Assembly (NCBI RefSeq): GCF_008123425.1
Contig: NZ_VSSS01000006.1
Location: forward strand, 27,709-91,708
Length of the DNA stretch: 64,000 nt
Reading direction: 5' to 3'
Source of the DNA: Bradyrhizobium rifense
Lineage (GTDB): Bacteria > Pseudomonadota > Alphaproteobacteria > Rhizobiales > Xanthobacteraceae
Shown: positions 53,657 to 63,235 of the stretch, piece after piece
How the letters are laid out: each line of letters starts with the position of its first letter
Numbering within the stretch: the first letter of the stretch is position 1
Translations under genes and position numbers: made by a program
Notes under the pieces: model-generated
The model's database searches: none
What the model was told of the DNA's origin: nothing
The model's input: the letters and a program-made list of their open reading frames with translations, nothing else

Positions 53657-55006
53657 ATGATTCATACAAGCCCATCAAGTACAGCTCACGCTTTCGCGAT
53701 CAATGGGTCGGAGGCCGGTCATGGCCCGTTGCCTCTTCGTCGGACATTGGCGGTGACGAAGCATCGACTGCTCCTCAGCGCCGCGATGGTCGCTATCGCC
53801 TTGGCCGCGGGATTTGCGGCGGGCCGCTCGTTGCCGTCCGCCTCGATCGCGGCGCCCGTGAGCGTCCCGGCGGCAGCTGCCGCTGATCCGGGGCTGCCAG
53901 CCACAATTACTCTCTCCGAGCCGAAGCTTGCGAACCTGCAATTGCAGATCGAGGAGGCGAAGTCCGGTCCGCTGGTTCAGGCCTTGTCGGCGACGGGTAG
54001 CGTCGGCTACGATCAGCTCCATGTTGCCCGCATCAGGCCCGTGGCGCGCGGCCGGATCGAAGCGCTCGATGTAACCGCCGGCGATCGGGTCGTAGCAGGT
54101 CAGCGGTTGGCGGTCCTCGACAATTTCGACCTCAGTGCCGCCCATAGCAGGGTTCTGAGCGCCGAGGCGGCGCTCAGTCAGGCACAAGCGCAACTCAGAG
54201 CAGCAAGTGCTGCTTACGACCGCGCGGCAAGTCTTATTCGCAACGACCTCGTGACGCAGGCCGAGGTCGAGGCTCGGCGCGCCACCGTCGCCACCATGGA
54301 AGCCGATCTCCGCACCAAGCAAGCCGAGTTGCAGCGGTACCGGGAGGAAGAGGCACGGCTGCTACCGATGCGGCCCGCCGCCACAGGCGCAAGCCCCTCC
54401 AGCGATCAGCCGACGCTCGGCTCGCGGGGCGCCATCGTCGCGCCATTCGCCGGCGTGGTTGATTCGGTCTCTGTGGCGAAAGGAGAGATCGTCGATCCGG
54501 CGGCGTCGATATTGACCGTGTCGGATCTCTCGACCGTCTGGGTCCAGGCCGACGTAGCAGAGAGGGATCTCGGCGCAGTCAAGGTGGGCGATGCGGTCGA
54601 GGTGAGAGTGCGTGCCTTTCCAGGTCGCGTTTTTACCGGCCGTGTCACCTACATCCCCGACCAGATCGAGACGACGACGGGGATGGCCAAGGTGCGCTGC
54701 GAGATCCCCAACCCGGACGGCGCGATGCGCGTCAATATGTTCGCCTCCGTCACCATCCTCTCACCACAGGGCGGCAACGCTGTCTTGGTGCCGAGCGAAA
54801 GCCTGCAGGAAGTCAACGGGCAGAGCGTCGTGTTCATTCCGACAGGTGATCGCCAGTTCGCCTGGCGTGCGGTTCGCACCGGCCCGGTCGCAAACGGAAA
54901 GACCCAGATCACGAGCGGGCTTGCGGCTGGCACCGCAGTCGTCGGCGAGGGCAGCTATTGGCTCAAGGCGGCTCTGATGCAGTCCACCATTCCGGACCAG
55001 GGCTAG
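53657..55006 (+). CDS. RND efflux periplasmic adaptor (HlyD/CusB-like)
   Basis: A 449-residue membrane-fusion protein. A hydrophobic N-terminal anchor (RLLLSAAMVAIALAAGFAAG) is followed by the lipoyl half-motif VARGRIEALDVTAGDRVVAG, a helical hairpin (residues about 135-215) and the second lipoyl half with VAPFAGVVDSVSVAKGEIV, then beta-barrel VWVQADVAERDLGAVKVGDA and the membrane-proximal domain. It connects the RND pump to the outer membrane. The N-terminal 45 residues before the anchor are long, so a start at the GTG near 53753 is possible. It lies 12 bases before the RND gene. Confidence 0.9.
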   Translation: MIHTSPSSTAHAFAINGSEAGHGPLPLRRTLAVTKHRLLLSAAMVAIALAAGFAAGRSLPSASIAAPVSVPAAAAADPGLPATITLSEPKLANLQLQIEEAKSGPLVQALSATGSVGYDQLHVARIRPVARGRIEALDVTAGDRVVAGQRLAVLDNFDLSAAHSRVLSAEAALSQAQAQLRAASAAYDRAASLIRNDLVTQAEVEARRATVATMEADLRTKQAELQRYREEEARLLPMRPAATGASPSSDQPTLGSRGAIVAPFAGVVDSVSVAKGEIVDPAASILTVSDLSTVWVQADVAERDLGAVKVGDAVEVRVRAFPGRVFTGRVTYIPDQIETTTGMAKVRCEIPNPDGAMRVNMFASVTILSPQGGNAVLVPSESLQEVNGQSVVFIPTGDRQFAWRAVRTGPVANGKTQITSGLAAGTAVVGEGSYWLKAALMQSTIPDQG

Positions 55007-55018
55007 GGAGACATCACC

Positions 55019-58000
55019 GTGATCAACAGGATCGTCGATGCCGCCCTCGGCAACCGTATGCTCGTCCTCATCCTCATCGCCGGGCTTGTCGCTGCTGGCC
55101 TCTTGAGCATGCAACGCCTGCCGTTTGATGCCGACCCGGACATCTCACCGCTGCAGGTGCTGGTGACGACCCAGGCACCGGGTTTGGCCCCGCCTGACGT
55201 GGAGCGTTCGATCACCTTGCCAATCGAGTTGGCCTTGCAGGGCCTCCCGGGCATGACGAGCTACCGGTCGATCTCGCGCTATGGGCTGTCCGTCATCTAT
55301 GTGAAATTCGCCGACGGCGGCGACATCCTGACCGACCGCACGCTGGTTGCGCAGCGGCTGAGCCAGACTGCGCTGCCGCCAGAAGCCGGGACACCGCGGC
55401 TCGGGCCACTCTCCGACGGGCTCTCCGAGATCTACCAGTTCAAGGTCGTGGGCAAGAACCACTCGCTCATGCAGTTGCGCTCGATCCTGGATTGGCAGGT
55501 CTCACCACAGCTCAAGCTGGTCCCGGGCATCACCGAGGTCAACGTCAACGGCGGCGAGCTCAGGACCTACGAGGTCCGAGTCTCGCAGAGCGCGTTGACG
55601 CGCTTTGGGATGTCCGTCGAGGAGGTCTACAACGCGGTGGCGCAGAACAACCGCGCTACCGGCGGTGCGACAATCGCGCACAACGGCGAGCAGGCGGTCA
55701 TCCGCGGCGAAGGACTGCTGGAATCCATCGGCGACATCGGCAATATCGTCCTGCGTACCGCGGCCGGCGGTTCGCCGCTGTACGTCAAGAACGTCGCCGA
55801 GGTGGTAGAGGCGCCGATGCCGAGGCTCGGTGCGGTGACGAGCCAAGGCGACGGCCAGGCCGTGGTGGGCGTCGCTCTGATGACGCTGGGCGAGAACACG
55901 CGCGTGGTCGCGCAGCGGCTAGGCGCCGCCGTTGAACAGATCAACAAGACTTTGCCGCCTGGTGTCAGCATCGTGCCCTACTACAATCGCGCCGATCTGA
56001 TCGACCGCGTCCTGCAGACGGTGGCCCACAACCTGGCCGAAGGCGCTCTCCTGGTCATCACGGTCCTGTTGTTGTTGCTGGGCAATTTTCGCGCCGCCCT
56101 CATTGTGGCACTGGCCATCCCGCTCTCGATGCTGGCCGCCGTCACTGCGATGTACTTCACTGGGCTGTCGGGCAACCTGATGAGCCTTGGCGCCATCGAT
56201 TTCGGCCTCCTGGTCGACGGCGCGGTGGTGATGATCGAAAACATCGTGCGCCGTCGTGCGGAGGCGCCATCTCTCCCGGCCGAGCAGGTGGTGCGCGAGG
56301 CCGCGCACGACGTGGCGCGCCCGGTCGCCTTTGCGGTCGCGATCATCACTCTGATCTATTTGCCGATCCTCAGCCTGCAGGATGTCGAGGGCAAGATGTT
56401 TCGCCCGATGGCGCTCACCGTGATGTTCGCGCTGGCCGCGTCGCTGGCGCTGACGCTCACGCTGATGCCGGTGCTCGCTTCCTTCTTCTTGCGCAGGCCG
56501 GTCGCCGAGCGGGACAGCCGCATCATTGGCGTGGCTCGGAGCAGTTACGCGCCAGTGCTGGCGAAAACGATGCGCCATCCCGGAATCACCATTCTGGTGG
56601 CGACCGTGATGCTGGGCGGTGCGCTCTTGACCGGCTCCCGTCTCGGCGCAGAGTTCCTGCCGCGTTTGGAGGAGGGCGCTCTCACCGTCACGACCACCAA
56701 GCTGCCCGGCATCTCGCTCGAATCCGCGGTCGCCACTCAGACCATGGTGGAGAAGACGCTGAAGATATTCCCCGAGGTGCAGAGCGTGACCACGCTCGGC
56801 GGCAGTTCGGAGATCCCGACAGACCCGATGGGGGTCGAGCAAAGCGACACCTTCATCATTCTCAGGCCAAAATCGGAATGGCGCACCGCGCAGACCGAGG
56901 CCGGGCTGATCGAAGCGTACAAGGAGGCACTGGATCAGAGTGTGCCCGGCATTACGCAAAGCTGGGCGCAACCGATCGAGATGCGCATGGACGATCTCTT
57001 GCAGGGTGTGATGGCCGACCTCGCCATCGTCATCCACGGGACCGACACGGCAACACTCCGCGACCTCGCCGACCAGGTGGCGCGTGTGGTCTCGGCCGTT
57101 CCCGGCGCGGCCGACGTGCAGGCAAAACAGACGGTTGGTCAGCCGTATCTCCGCGTCATCGTGGATCGCGGCGAGATCGCGCGACGCGGGTTCAATGCGA
57201 CCCAGGTGCTCGACCTCGTCGAAGCGCTGGGCGGACGCACCGTCGGCACCATGAAGGACGGCGACGAGCGGTACAATATCCGCGTCCGGCTCGCTCCGCA
57301 GGACCGCGACAGCATCGACCATATCCGGGCGCTGCGCGTGAACAACGGCGCCGGGGTCTCTGCTGCCCTCGGCGATCTGGCCGATATCCGCTGGGAGCCC
57401 GGCCCCGCGCAGATCGAGCGCGAGGAAGGCAGGCGCATCATCAAGGTGCAGGCCAATGTACGCGCGCGACCGCTCGCCAGCTTCGTGACCGACGCGCAAC
57501 AGGCGGTCGCGGCCCAAGTCCGCCTGCCGCCGGGCTATACGATCTCGTGGGGTGGCAGTTTCCAAGATCTGCAGCAGGGCATGGCGCGGTTGTCGACCGT
57601 CGTGCCCGTGGCGCTCGCCGTCATCTTCCTACTGCTCTATCTGATGTTCGGCAGCGCGCGGCTCGCGACGCTGATTTTCTTCAACGTGCCGTTTGCGGCC
57701 GTGGGCGGAATCTTCGCGCTCGCGCTGCGCGGCATGCCGTTCAGCATCTCGGCCGCGATCGGCTTCATCGCCTTGTTCGGAATCGCGATTTTAAACGGCG
57801 TCGTGATGGTCAGTTACATGGAGGAGCGGCGCAAGGAGGGACTCGCCGCCGCTGCGGCGGCCTGGCAGGCGGCCATGACGCGGCTGCGCCCGGTGCTGAT
57901 GACGGCGACCGTGGCCAGCCTCGGCTTCCTACCAATGGCACTTTCGACCAACTCCGGCGCCGAAGTGCAGCGCCCGCTCGCCACCGTCGTCATTGGCGGT

Positions 58001-58144
58001 CTGATCAGCGCGACCTTGCTCACGTTGCTGGTGCTCCCCGCCCTCTATTCCTGGTTTTGTCCCGCGCGCTCTTCCGTTCACGGGACCGCACGTCGACGCC
58101 TTTTCGTACCGCCGTTTCTTCGGCAAAGCTTCACGAAAGGCTAA
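55019..58144 (+). CDS. RND efflux permease, heavy-metal type (CzcA/CusA-like)
   Basis: A 1041-residue inner-membrane pump with the RND layout of two repeats, each a large periplasmic loop followed by membrane helices. The fourth-helix motif GAIDFGLLVDGAVVMIEN (near residue 392) is that of heavy-metal-exporting (HME) pumps, unlike the DDAVV motif of drug pumps. The methionine-rich copper ladder cannot be verified by eye. GTG start with AGGGAG upstream. With the adaptor before it and the two-component system beside it, efflux of a metal ion or toxic cation is likely. No outer-membrane factor gene is present in the window. The stop codon lies inside the CTAA repeat of the next gene. Confidence 0.93.
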   Translation: MINRIVDAALGNRMLVLILIAGLVAAGLLSMQRLPFDADPDISPLQVLVTTQAPGLAPPDVERSITLPIELALQGLPGMTSYRSISRYGLSVIYVKFADGGDILTDRTLVAQRLSQTALPPEAGTPRLGPLSDGLSEIYQFKVVGKNHSLMQLRSILDWQVSPQLKLVPGITEVNVNGGELRTYEVRVSQSALTRFGMSVEEVYNAVAQNNRATGGATIAHNGEQAVIRGEGLLESIGDIGNIVLRTAAGGSPLYVKNVAEVVEAPMPRLGAVTSQGDGQAVVGVALMTLGENTRVVAQRLGAAVEQINKTLPPGVSIVPYYNRADLIDRVLQTVAHNLAEGALLVITVLLLLLGNFRAALIVALAIPLSMLAAVTAMYFTGLSGNLMSLGAIDFGLLVDGAVVMIENIVRRRAEAPSLPAEQVVREAAHDVARPVAFAVAIITLIYLPILSLQDVEGKMFRPMALTVMFALAASLALTLTLMPVLASFFLRRPVAERDSRIIGVARSSYAPVLAKTMRHPGITILVATVMLGGALLTGSRLGAEFLPRLEEGALTVTTTKLPGISLESAVATQTMVEKTLKIFPEVQSVTTLGGSSEIPTDPMGVEQSDTFIILRPKSEWRTAQTEAGLIEAYKEALDQSVPGITQSWAQPIEMRMDDLLQGVMADLAIVIHGTDTATLRDLADQVARVVSAVPGAADVQAKQTVGQPYLRVIVDRGEIARRGFNATQVLDLVEALGGRTVGTMKDGDERYNIRVRLAPQDRDSIDHIRALRVNNGAGVSAALGDLADIRWEPGPAQIEREEGRRIIKVQANVRARPLASFVTDAQQAVAAQVRLPPGYTISWGGSFQDLQQGMARLSTVVPVALAVIFLLLYLMFGSARLATLIFFNVPFAAVGGIFALALRGMPFSISAAIGFIALFGIAILNGVVMVSYMEERRKEGLAAAAAAWQAAMTRLRPVLMTATVASLGFLPMALSTNSGAEVQRPLATVVIGGLISATLLTLLVLPALYSWFCPARSSVHGTARRRLFVPPFLRQSFTKG

Positions 58145-58156
58145 CTCGGTCCTAAG
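58141..58156 (+). promoter_or_regulatory. Tandem CTAA repeat (11-bp period) before PRC-barrel gene 2
   Basis: CTAACTCGGTCCTAAG overlaps the stop of the RND gene and lies 97 bases before the PRC-barrel ATG, the same distance as at PRC-barrel gene 1. It differs from the site at 43468 by one base. Confidence 0.55.
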
Positions 58157-58237
58157 GCAATTGTGCGAAGCTGTGTGAGCTGGGCGAGGGGCCGGCGAAA
58201 CACGAAGCGCCTCAAATGACCGGAAGTGGACTCGATC

Positions 58238-58531
58238 ATGAACAATTCCATCGAAGCATCCGAGTTTTCGTCCGTTCAACTGGAGGGCACCGCTGTGGTG
58301 GGCCCGGATGGCGATCGAATCGGATCGATCGAAAGTGCCGCCATCGACCGGACGAGTGGCTCCCTCTCGCACGTGGTGATGACACGATTCGGATTCGTTA
58401 CGGCACGGTATATGCTTCGTTGGCATCATCTCGACTATGACCGCCAACTCGCCGCCTATCAGGTGGATCTCACGCATAGGCAGTTGCAGGCTGCTTCACT
58501 TCCACAGCAGCCCTTCGGTTACGGGCTTTGA
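58238..58531 (+). CDS. PRC-barrel domain protein 2
   Basis: A 97-residue PRC-barrel protein with VQLEGTAVVGPDGDRIGSIE, SHVVMTRFGFVTARYMLRW and LDYDRQLAAYQVDLTHRQ. It is the paralogue of the gene at 43565, equal in length and alike along the whole chain, ending PFGYGL versus PFGMGL. It lies between the two RND operons in the same direction and has its own CTAA box, so it likely accompanies the envelope-defence response. Role unknown; interaction with envelope components or pumps is possible. Confidence 0.86.
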   Translation: MNNSIEASEFSSVQLEGTAVVGPDGDRIGSIESAAIDRTSGSLSHVVMTRFGFVTARYMLRWHHLDYDRQLAAYQVDLTHRQLQAASLPQQPFGYGL

Positions 58532-58852
58532 CCGACGTCGACGGCCGGCGTGGGGGCCCAATTCGGCTAGCGCGCCTGTTGGCGGCGCATAGCAGCCAGA
58601 TAAGGTTCCGGTCCCCAAGCTAAGTCAGCCCTAAGTCTGATCACCCAGGATTTGACGACTGCGCACTTTCGAGCACGATGAATGCAGCCTTTACCTGATA
58701 CGGAAGGACCCACACGGAGGCGTGCTAGACAATCGCAACGCGCTGTTCCATCTCGTTGAAGACACATTACCTTCCCCGAAACGGTCGGTCTCGTGAGGAC
58801 TGACGCCTTCGGCCATTGGAAAACCCGTCGCGATCGGTAGTCGAGAGCAGAA
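58532..58852. other. Intergenic region upstream of RND operon 2
   Basis: No gene. It carries the CTAAG tandem repeat at 58620 and otherwise only promoter-type sequence; the GTG of the adaptor follows AGAGCAGAA. Confidence 0.5.
58620..58635 (+). promoter_or_regulatory. Tandem CTAAG repeat (11-bp period) upstream of RND operon 2
   Basis: CTAAGTCAGCCCTAAG repeats CTAAG after exactly 11 bases, 233 bases before the adaptor start. It shares G-CTAA-TC-G-CCTAAG-C with the PRC-barrel sites. Confidence 0.5.
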
Positions 58853-60010
58853 GTGCGCCGTTTAATCCTAATCATAGCCCTGCTCGCCGCCGGAGTCGCC
58901 ACCGTTTCGATCGACACCCGCTGGTCGGGTCCGTCAATCTCGCAATCGGTCGCGCAGGGTAACACGCAGGCGATTCCTGTCGTGACTGACAAGGCGAGGC
59001 GCGCGGATGTTCCGATTTACCTCAGCGGTCTGGGGACGGTTCAGGCGTTCAACAGCGTCCTTGTGACATCGAGGGTCGACGGCCAGATTGTCAAAGTCAG
59101 ATTCGAAGAGGGAGGGGATGTCCGCGCCGGGGATGTATTGGTCGAGATTGACCGTGCTCCTTTCGAAGCGACGCTGGGACAGGCCGAAGCCAATAAGCTC
59201 AAAGACCAAGCGCAGCTCGACAACGCCCGACTCGATTTGGCCAGGTACACCAATCTCGCGAAAACCGGCGCAGCCAGCACACAGCAGCTCGACACGACCC
59301 GAGCCTTGGTTGCGCAGATCGAAGCAAGCACTAAGGTCGACCAGGCGCTGATTGACACTGCACGGGTGCAGTTGAATTACACAAGCATCCGTTCGCCGAT
59401 AGAAGGCCGCGTCGGACGGCGCCTGCTCGATGCAGGCAACATCGTGCGGGCAACCGATACGACGGGCATCGTCACCGTCAACCAAATCCACCCCATCTTC
59501 GTGAGCTTCGCGCTGCCCGCCGACACGCTGCCGCAACTCCGCGCGGGGTTGAAGGATGGTAATGTCATCGTAACAGCGCTCGATCGCGACGGACGGGCTC
59601 TTGCTACCGGCGCGCTCGCCGTCATTGACAATCAGATCAATCCGGCCACGGGCACGATCAATTATAAGGCGAAATTCGACAACGCCGATGATCCTCTATG
59701 GCCTGGACAGTTCGTCAACCTTCGCATCCAGCTTGCGATCCGCCGCAATGTGATCGCGGTACCGGTGACCGCGGTACAGCAGGGTCCCGATGGACCTTAC
59801 GCTTTCGTCGTCGGCGACGACCGCACCGTGCGGAAGCGGCCGCTTAAGGTCGGCGCACTCAACAGGACCATCGCCATCATTGACGATGGGTTGCAAGCAG
59901 GCGAGCACATCGTGACCGACGGTCAATATCGAATTCAGGCCGGAAGCAAAGTCGAAGTCACCGCACAAGCGGCATCCTCCGCCGGGACTGGTCCTGCAAA
60001 TTCGCCATGA
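58853..60010 (+). CDS. RND efflux periplasmic adaptor (MdtA/AcrA-like)
   Basis: A 385-residue membrane-fusion protein: N-terminal hydrophobic anchor (RRLILIIALLAAGVAT), lipoyl halves with VDGQIVKVRFEEGGDVRAGD and YTSIRSPIEGRVGRRLLDAG, a helical hairpin between them, then PIFVSFALPADTLPQLRAGL and a C-terminal domain with VPVTAVQQGPDGPYAFVV. This closely follows MdtA/MexH-type drug-efflux adaptors. GTG start. Its stop overlaps the RND gene start (ATGA), so the two are translationally coupled. Confidence 0.92.
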   Translation: MRRLILIIALLAAGVATVSIDTRWSGPSISQSVAQGNTQAIPVVTDKARRADVPIYLSGLGTVQAFNSVLVTSRVDGQIVKVRFEEGGDVRAGDVLVEIDRAPFEATLGQAEANKLKDQAQLDNARLDLARYTNLAKTGAASTQQLDTTRALVAQIEASTKVDQALIDTARVQLNYTSIRSPIEGRVGRRLLDAGNIVRATDTTGIVTVNQIHPIFVSFALPADTLPQLRAGLKDGNVIVTALDRDGRALATGALAVIDNQINPATGTINYKAKFDNADDPLWPGQFVNLRIQLAIRRNVIAVPVTAVQQGPDGPYAFVVGDDRTVRKRPLKVGALNRTIAIIDDGLQAGEHIVTDGQYRIQAGSKVEVTAQAASSAGTGPANSP

Positions 60011-63000
60011 ACGTTTCAGCCCCTTTTATCGTTCGGCCGACTGCGACGACGCTGCTGGTCATCGGCCTGACCATGCTTGGATTGGTTGCCTACTTCCTGC
60101 TGCCAATCGCGGGCGTGCCGCAAGTCGATATCCCGACCGTCCAGATATCGGCAAGGCTGCCCGGGGCGAACGCGGAGACCATGGCCACATCGGTGGCAGC
60201 GCCGCTGGAGCGGCAATTGTCGCTGATTTCGGGGGTAACCTCGATGAGCTCCGCGAGCTCGCTCGGTCAGACGTCGATCCAGGTGGAATTCGACCTCGGC
60301 CGCAGCCTCGATGGCGCTACGCAGGATGTGCAGTCGGCGATCAACGCTGCCGGCGGACAATTGCCGAAGAATCTGCCCAATCCGCCGACCTATGAAAAAG
60401 TAAACCCAGCCGACGCGCTGCTGATGTCGATTGCAATCATGTCGCCCGACCTGCCGATCGCAAAGGTCGACGACTATGTCGAAAACTACCTCGCTCCCCG
60501 GATTTCGCGCATCACCGGCGTCGGGCTGGTCGATTTTCACGGTGAACAAAAGCCCGCTGTGCGCGTGCAGATCGACACGAGCGTAGCCGCGGCCATGGGT
60601 TTGAGCCTGGAAGACGTCCGTGCGGCCATCGGCACCGCAACCGTCAATGCTCCGAAGGGCACGTTGGACGGCCAAAGGCAGTCGTTGACGCTGGATACGA
60701 CCGACCAGATTTTCGACGCCTCGGCTTTCAGTTCGGTGATCGTCGCCTATCGCAACGGAGCGCCGGTCCGGATCAGCGACCTCGGCAGGGCCGTTAACGG
60801 CGTCGAAGACGTTCGTCAGGCCGCATGGCTGAATGGCAAGCGGGCCATCGTCATCGATGTGCACAAGCAGCCCGGCTACAACGTCAACCAAACCGTCCAA
60901 TTGGTAAAAGATGCGCTGCCGGTCCTGCAGCGCACCCTGCCGCCTTCGATCGTGGTGCAAATTCTGGGTGACCGCACCCAGACGATCCGAGCTTCGGTCA
61001 ACGACGTGCAATTTACCATGGCCATCAGCATCGGCCTGGTGGTGCTGGTGATGTTTGTGTTCTTGCGCAACGCGCGCGCGACCCTGATTCCGAGCGTTAC
61101 CATCCCGGTCTCCCTGCTGGCGACCTGCGCAGTGATGTACCTGCTCGGCTATACCATCGACAACGTATCGCTGATGGCGCTCACCATCGCGGTCGGCTTC
61201 ATCATCGACGACGCCGTAGTGATGGTGGAGAACATCATTCGACATATCGAAGCCGGTAAGAGCCCGTTGCAGGCCGCGCTGATCGGAGCACAGGAGATCG
61301 GCTTTACCATCCTGTCCATGACTTTTTCGTTGATCGCGGTTTTTCTGCCGTTGCTGTTGATGGGCGGGCTGATCGGGCGATTGTTCCGCGAATTCGCCGT
61401 CACCGTCAGCGTCGCCATCTTCATCTCCGGAATTGTGGCCCTGACGCTGACGCCGATGATGTGCGGCTGGCTACTGCGGCCGGACGACAATTACGGTTAC
61501 CCGAAGGCTGCCGGAAGGATCGAGACCTGGCTCAATACTGCTTTCACCAGATCGCTGGACGCCTATGCGGCCAGCCTGAGCTGGACGCTGCGGCACCGGC
61601 TGACCACAATGGCCGTGATGGCGGCTACGCTTGCCGCCACTGCATTACTCTACATCGCCATTCCAAAAGGCTTCTTTCCGCAGCAGGATAACGGCACCAT
61701 CCAGGGAACCGCCGAAGCCGCCCAGGACATTTCCTACGTCGCCATGGTGAAACGCGTGCATGAGCTGGCCAAGGTGGTGATGGCCGATCCGGACGTGCAG
61801 ACGGTCTACTACTGGGTCGGCGCCAATCCAACCGTGAATAGCGCCCGCCTGATGATCGATCTCAAGCCGCTCAGCCAGCGCAAGGCGAGCGCCACCGACG
61901 TCGTCAACCGGCTGCGCAAAACCACCGCCAAGGTACCGGCGATCGCGTTCTTCGCCCAAGCTCGCCAGGACGTGCAGATCGGCGCGCGCGTCAGCAAGAC
62001 CCAATATCAATACACGCTGCAGGATCCCGATGTCGCCGAGCTGTTCAAATGGGCCCCGATCATGCTGGCGAAACTCTCCTCGCTGCCAGAGCTGCAGGAC
62101 GTGACCGGCGACCTGCAGGCGACCGCGCCGCGCATGATGCTGAAGATCGATCGGAACGCCATCGGCCGGTTGGGAATTTCACCGCAGGCGATCGACGATA
62201 CGCTTTACGACGCCTTCGGACAGCGGCAGGTGGCGACCATTTTCGGTCAGCTCGACCAGCACCGCGTGATCCTCGAAGCTACGCCCAGCGCCCAGGAGGA
62301 CGCATCCTCCCTGGAGAAACTTTACGTGCCGTCGGCGACGGCGCAGATGGTGCCGTTATCGGTGCTGACGAAATCCGACATTTCGGTCTCTCCGCTTACG
62401 ATCAACCATCAGGATATGTTTCCTTCGGTGACGTTGTCGTTCAACCTCGCACCGGGACACTCGCTGGGCGAGGCCATCACCGCGATCCTGAACGCGGAAC
62501 AGACCATCGCGAAGCCTGCCGCCCTTACGGCGCTCTACCAGGGATCGGCCAAGGTTTTCGAGACCTCGCTGGCCACCCAACCCTACCTGATCGCAGCGGC
62601 GATCGTCGCGGTCTACATCGTGCTCGGGGTGCTCTACGAAAGTTTCATCCATCCGATCACGATCCTTTCGACGTTGCCCTCGGCAGGGGTCGGAGCTTTT
62701 CTGGCGTTGATCGCTCTCGGCTATGATTTCTCCTTGATTGCGCTGATCGGCGTTATTCTCCTGGTCGGGATCGTGAAAAAGAACGCAATCATGATGATCG
62801 ACTTTGCCCTGGTCGGGGAGCGGCAGCGGCACCTGACGGCGGAGCAATCCATTTACGACGCGTGCCTGATGCGGTTTCGTCCCATCATGATGACGACGAT
62901 GGCGGCCTTGCTCGGCAGTTTGCCGTTGGCACTTGGATCGGGCGCGGGCTCGGAATTGCGCCGCCCGCTCGGCATCGCCATCGTCGGCGGCCTGCTCCTG

Positions 63001-63147
63001 TCGCAGTTCCTGACGCTATACACGACCCCGGTCATCTACATTTATTTGAGCAAGCCCACGCGTCGGGCGCATGGTGATCGGCTACCCCAGGTTCATTCAA
63101 AGGCCGAGGAACAGGGTGACATCGCTGCGAGCCGCGCGGCAGAATAA
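60007..63147 (+). CDS. RND efflux permease, HAE1 type (MdtB/MdtC-like)
   Basis: A 1046-residue drug-type RND pump. It opens SAPFIVRPTATTLLVIGLTM, has the proton-relay IIDDAVVMVENI near residue 398 (two adjacent aspartates, HAE1 type), LGVLYESFIHPITILSTLPS near 875 and VGIVKKNAIMMIDFAL near 920. It should export hydrophobic or amphipathic compounds with proton antiport. Its start overlaps the adaptor stop. MdtB and MdtC usually occur as a pair; here only one permease is present, so a homotrimer is expected. No TolC-type gene follows. Confidence 0.94.
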   Translation: MNVSAPFIVRPTATTLLVIGLTMLGLVAYFLLPIAGVPQVDIPTVQISARLPGANAETMATSVAAPLERQLSLISGVTSMSSASSLGQTSIQVEFDLGRSLDGATQDVQSAINAAGGQLPKNLPNPPTYEKVNPADALLMSIAIMSPDLPIAKVDDYVENYLAPRISRITGVGLVDFHGEQKPAVRVQIDTSVAAAMGLSLEDVRAAIGTATVNAPKGTLDGQRQSLTLDTTDQIFDASAFSSVIVAYRNGAPVRISDLGRAVNGVEDVRQAAWLNGKRAIVIDVHKQPGYNVNQTVQLVKDALPVLQRTLPPSIVVQILGDRTQTIRASVNDVQFTMAISIGLVVLVMFVFLRNARATLIPSVTIPVSLLATCAVMYLLGYTIDNVSLMALTIAVGFIIDDAVVMVENIIRHIEAGKSPLQAALIGAQEIGFTILSMTFSLIAVFLPLLLMGGLIGRLFREFAVTVSVAIFISGIVALTLTPMMCGWLLRPDDNYGYPKAAGRIETWLNTAFTRSLDAYAASLSWTLRHRLTTMAVMAATLAATALLYIAIPKGFFPQQDNGTIQGTAEAAQDISYVAMVKRVHELAKVVMADPDVQTVYYWVGANPTVNSARLMIDLKPLSQRKASATDVVNRLRKTTAKVPAIAFFAQARQDVQIGARVSKTQYQYTLQDPDVAELFKWAPIMLAKLSSLPELQDVTGDLQATAPRMMLKIDRNAIGRLGISPQAIDDTLYDAFGQRQVATIFGQLDQHRVILEATPSAQEDASSLEKLYVPSATAQMVPLSVLTKSDISVSPLTINHQDMFPSVTLSFNLAPGHSLGEAITAILNAEQTIAKPAALTALYQGSAKVFETSLATQPYLIAAAIVAVYIVLGVLYESFIHPITILSTLPSAGVGAFLALIALGYDFSLIALIGVILLVGIVKKNAIMMIDFALVGERQRHLTAEQSIYDACLMRFRPIMMTTMAALLGSLPLALGSGAGSELRRPLGIAIVGGLLLSQFLTLYTTPVIYIYLSKPTRRAHGDRLPQVHSKAEEQGDIAASRAAE

Positions 63148-63235
63148 GAACCCGTCGACTGTGGAGGGTGCTGCAGGACTCAAAATGCAACCCGATCTTT
63201 ATGAGCGGGCATACAGGCTAGGTCCGTGCGCGCCT

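Noticed and set aside
55919..57565. A 548-codon minus-strand frame opposite the RND pump
   Set aside because: It is the antisense image of a conserved RND gene, with Arg/His-rich composition and no recognisable fold.
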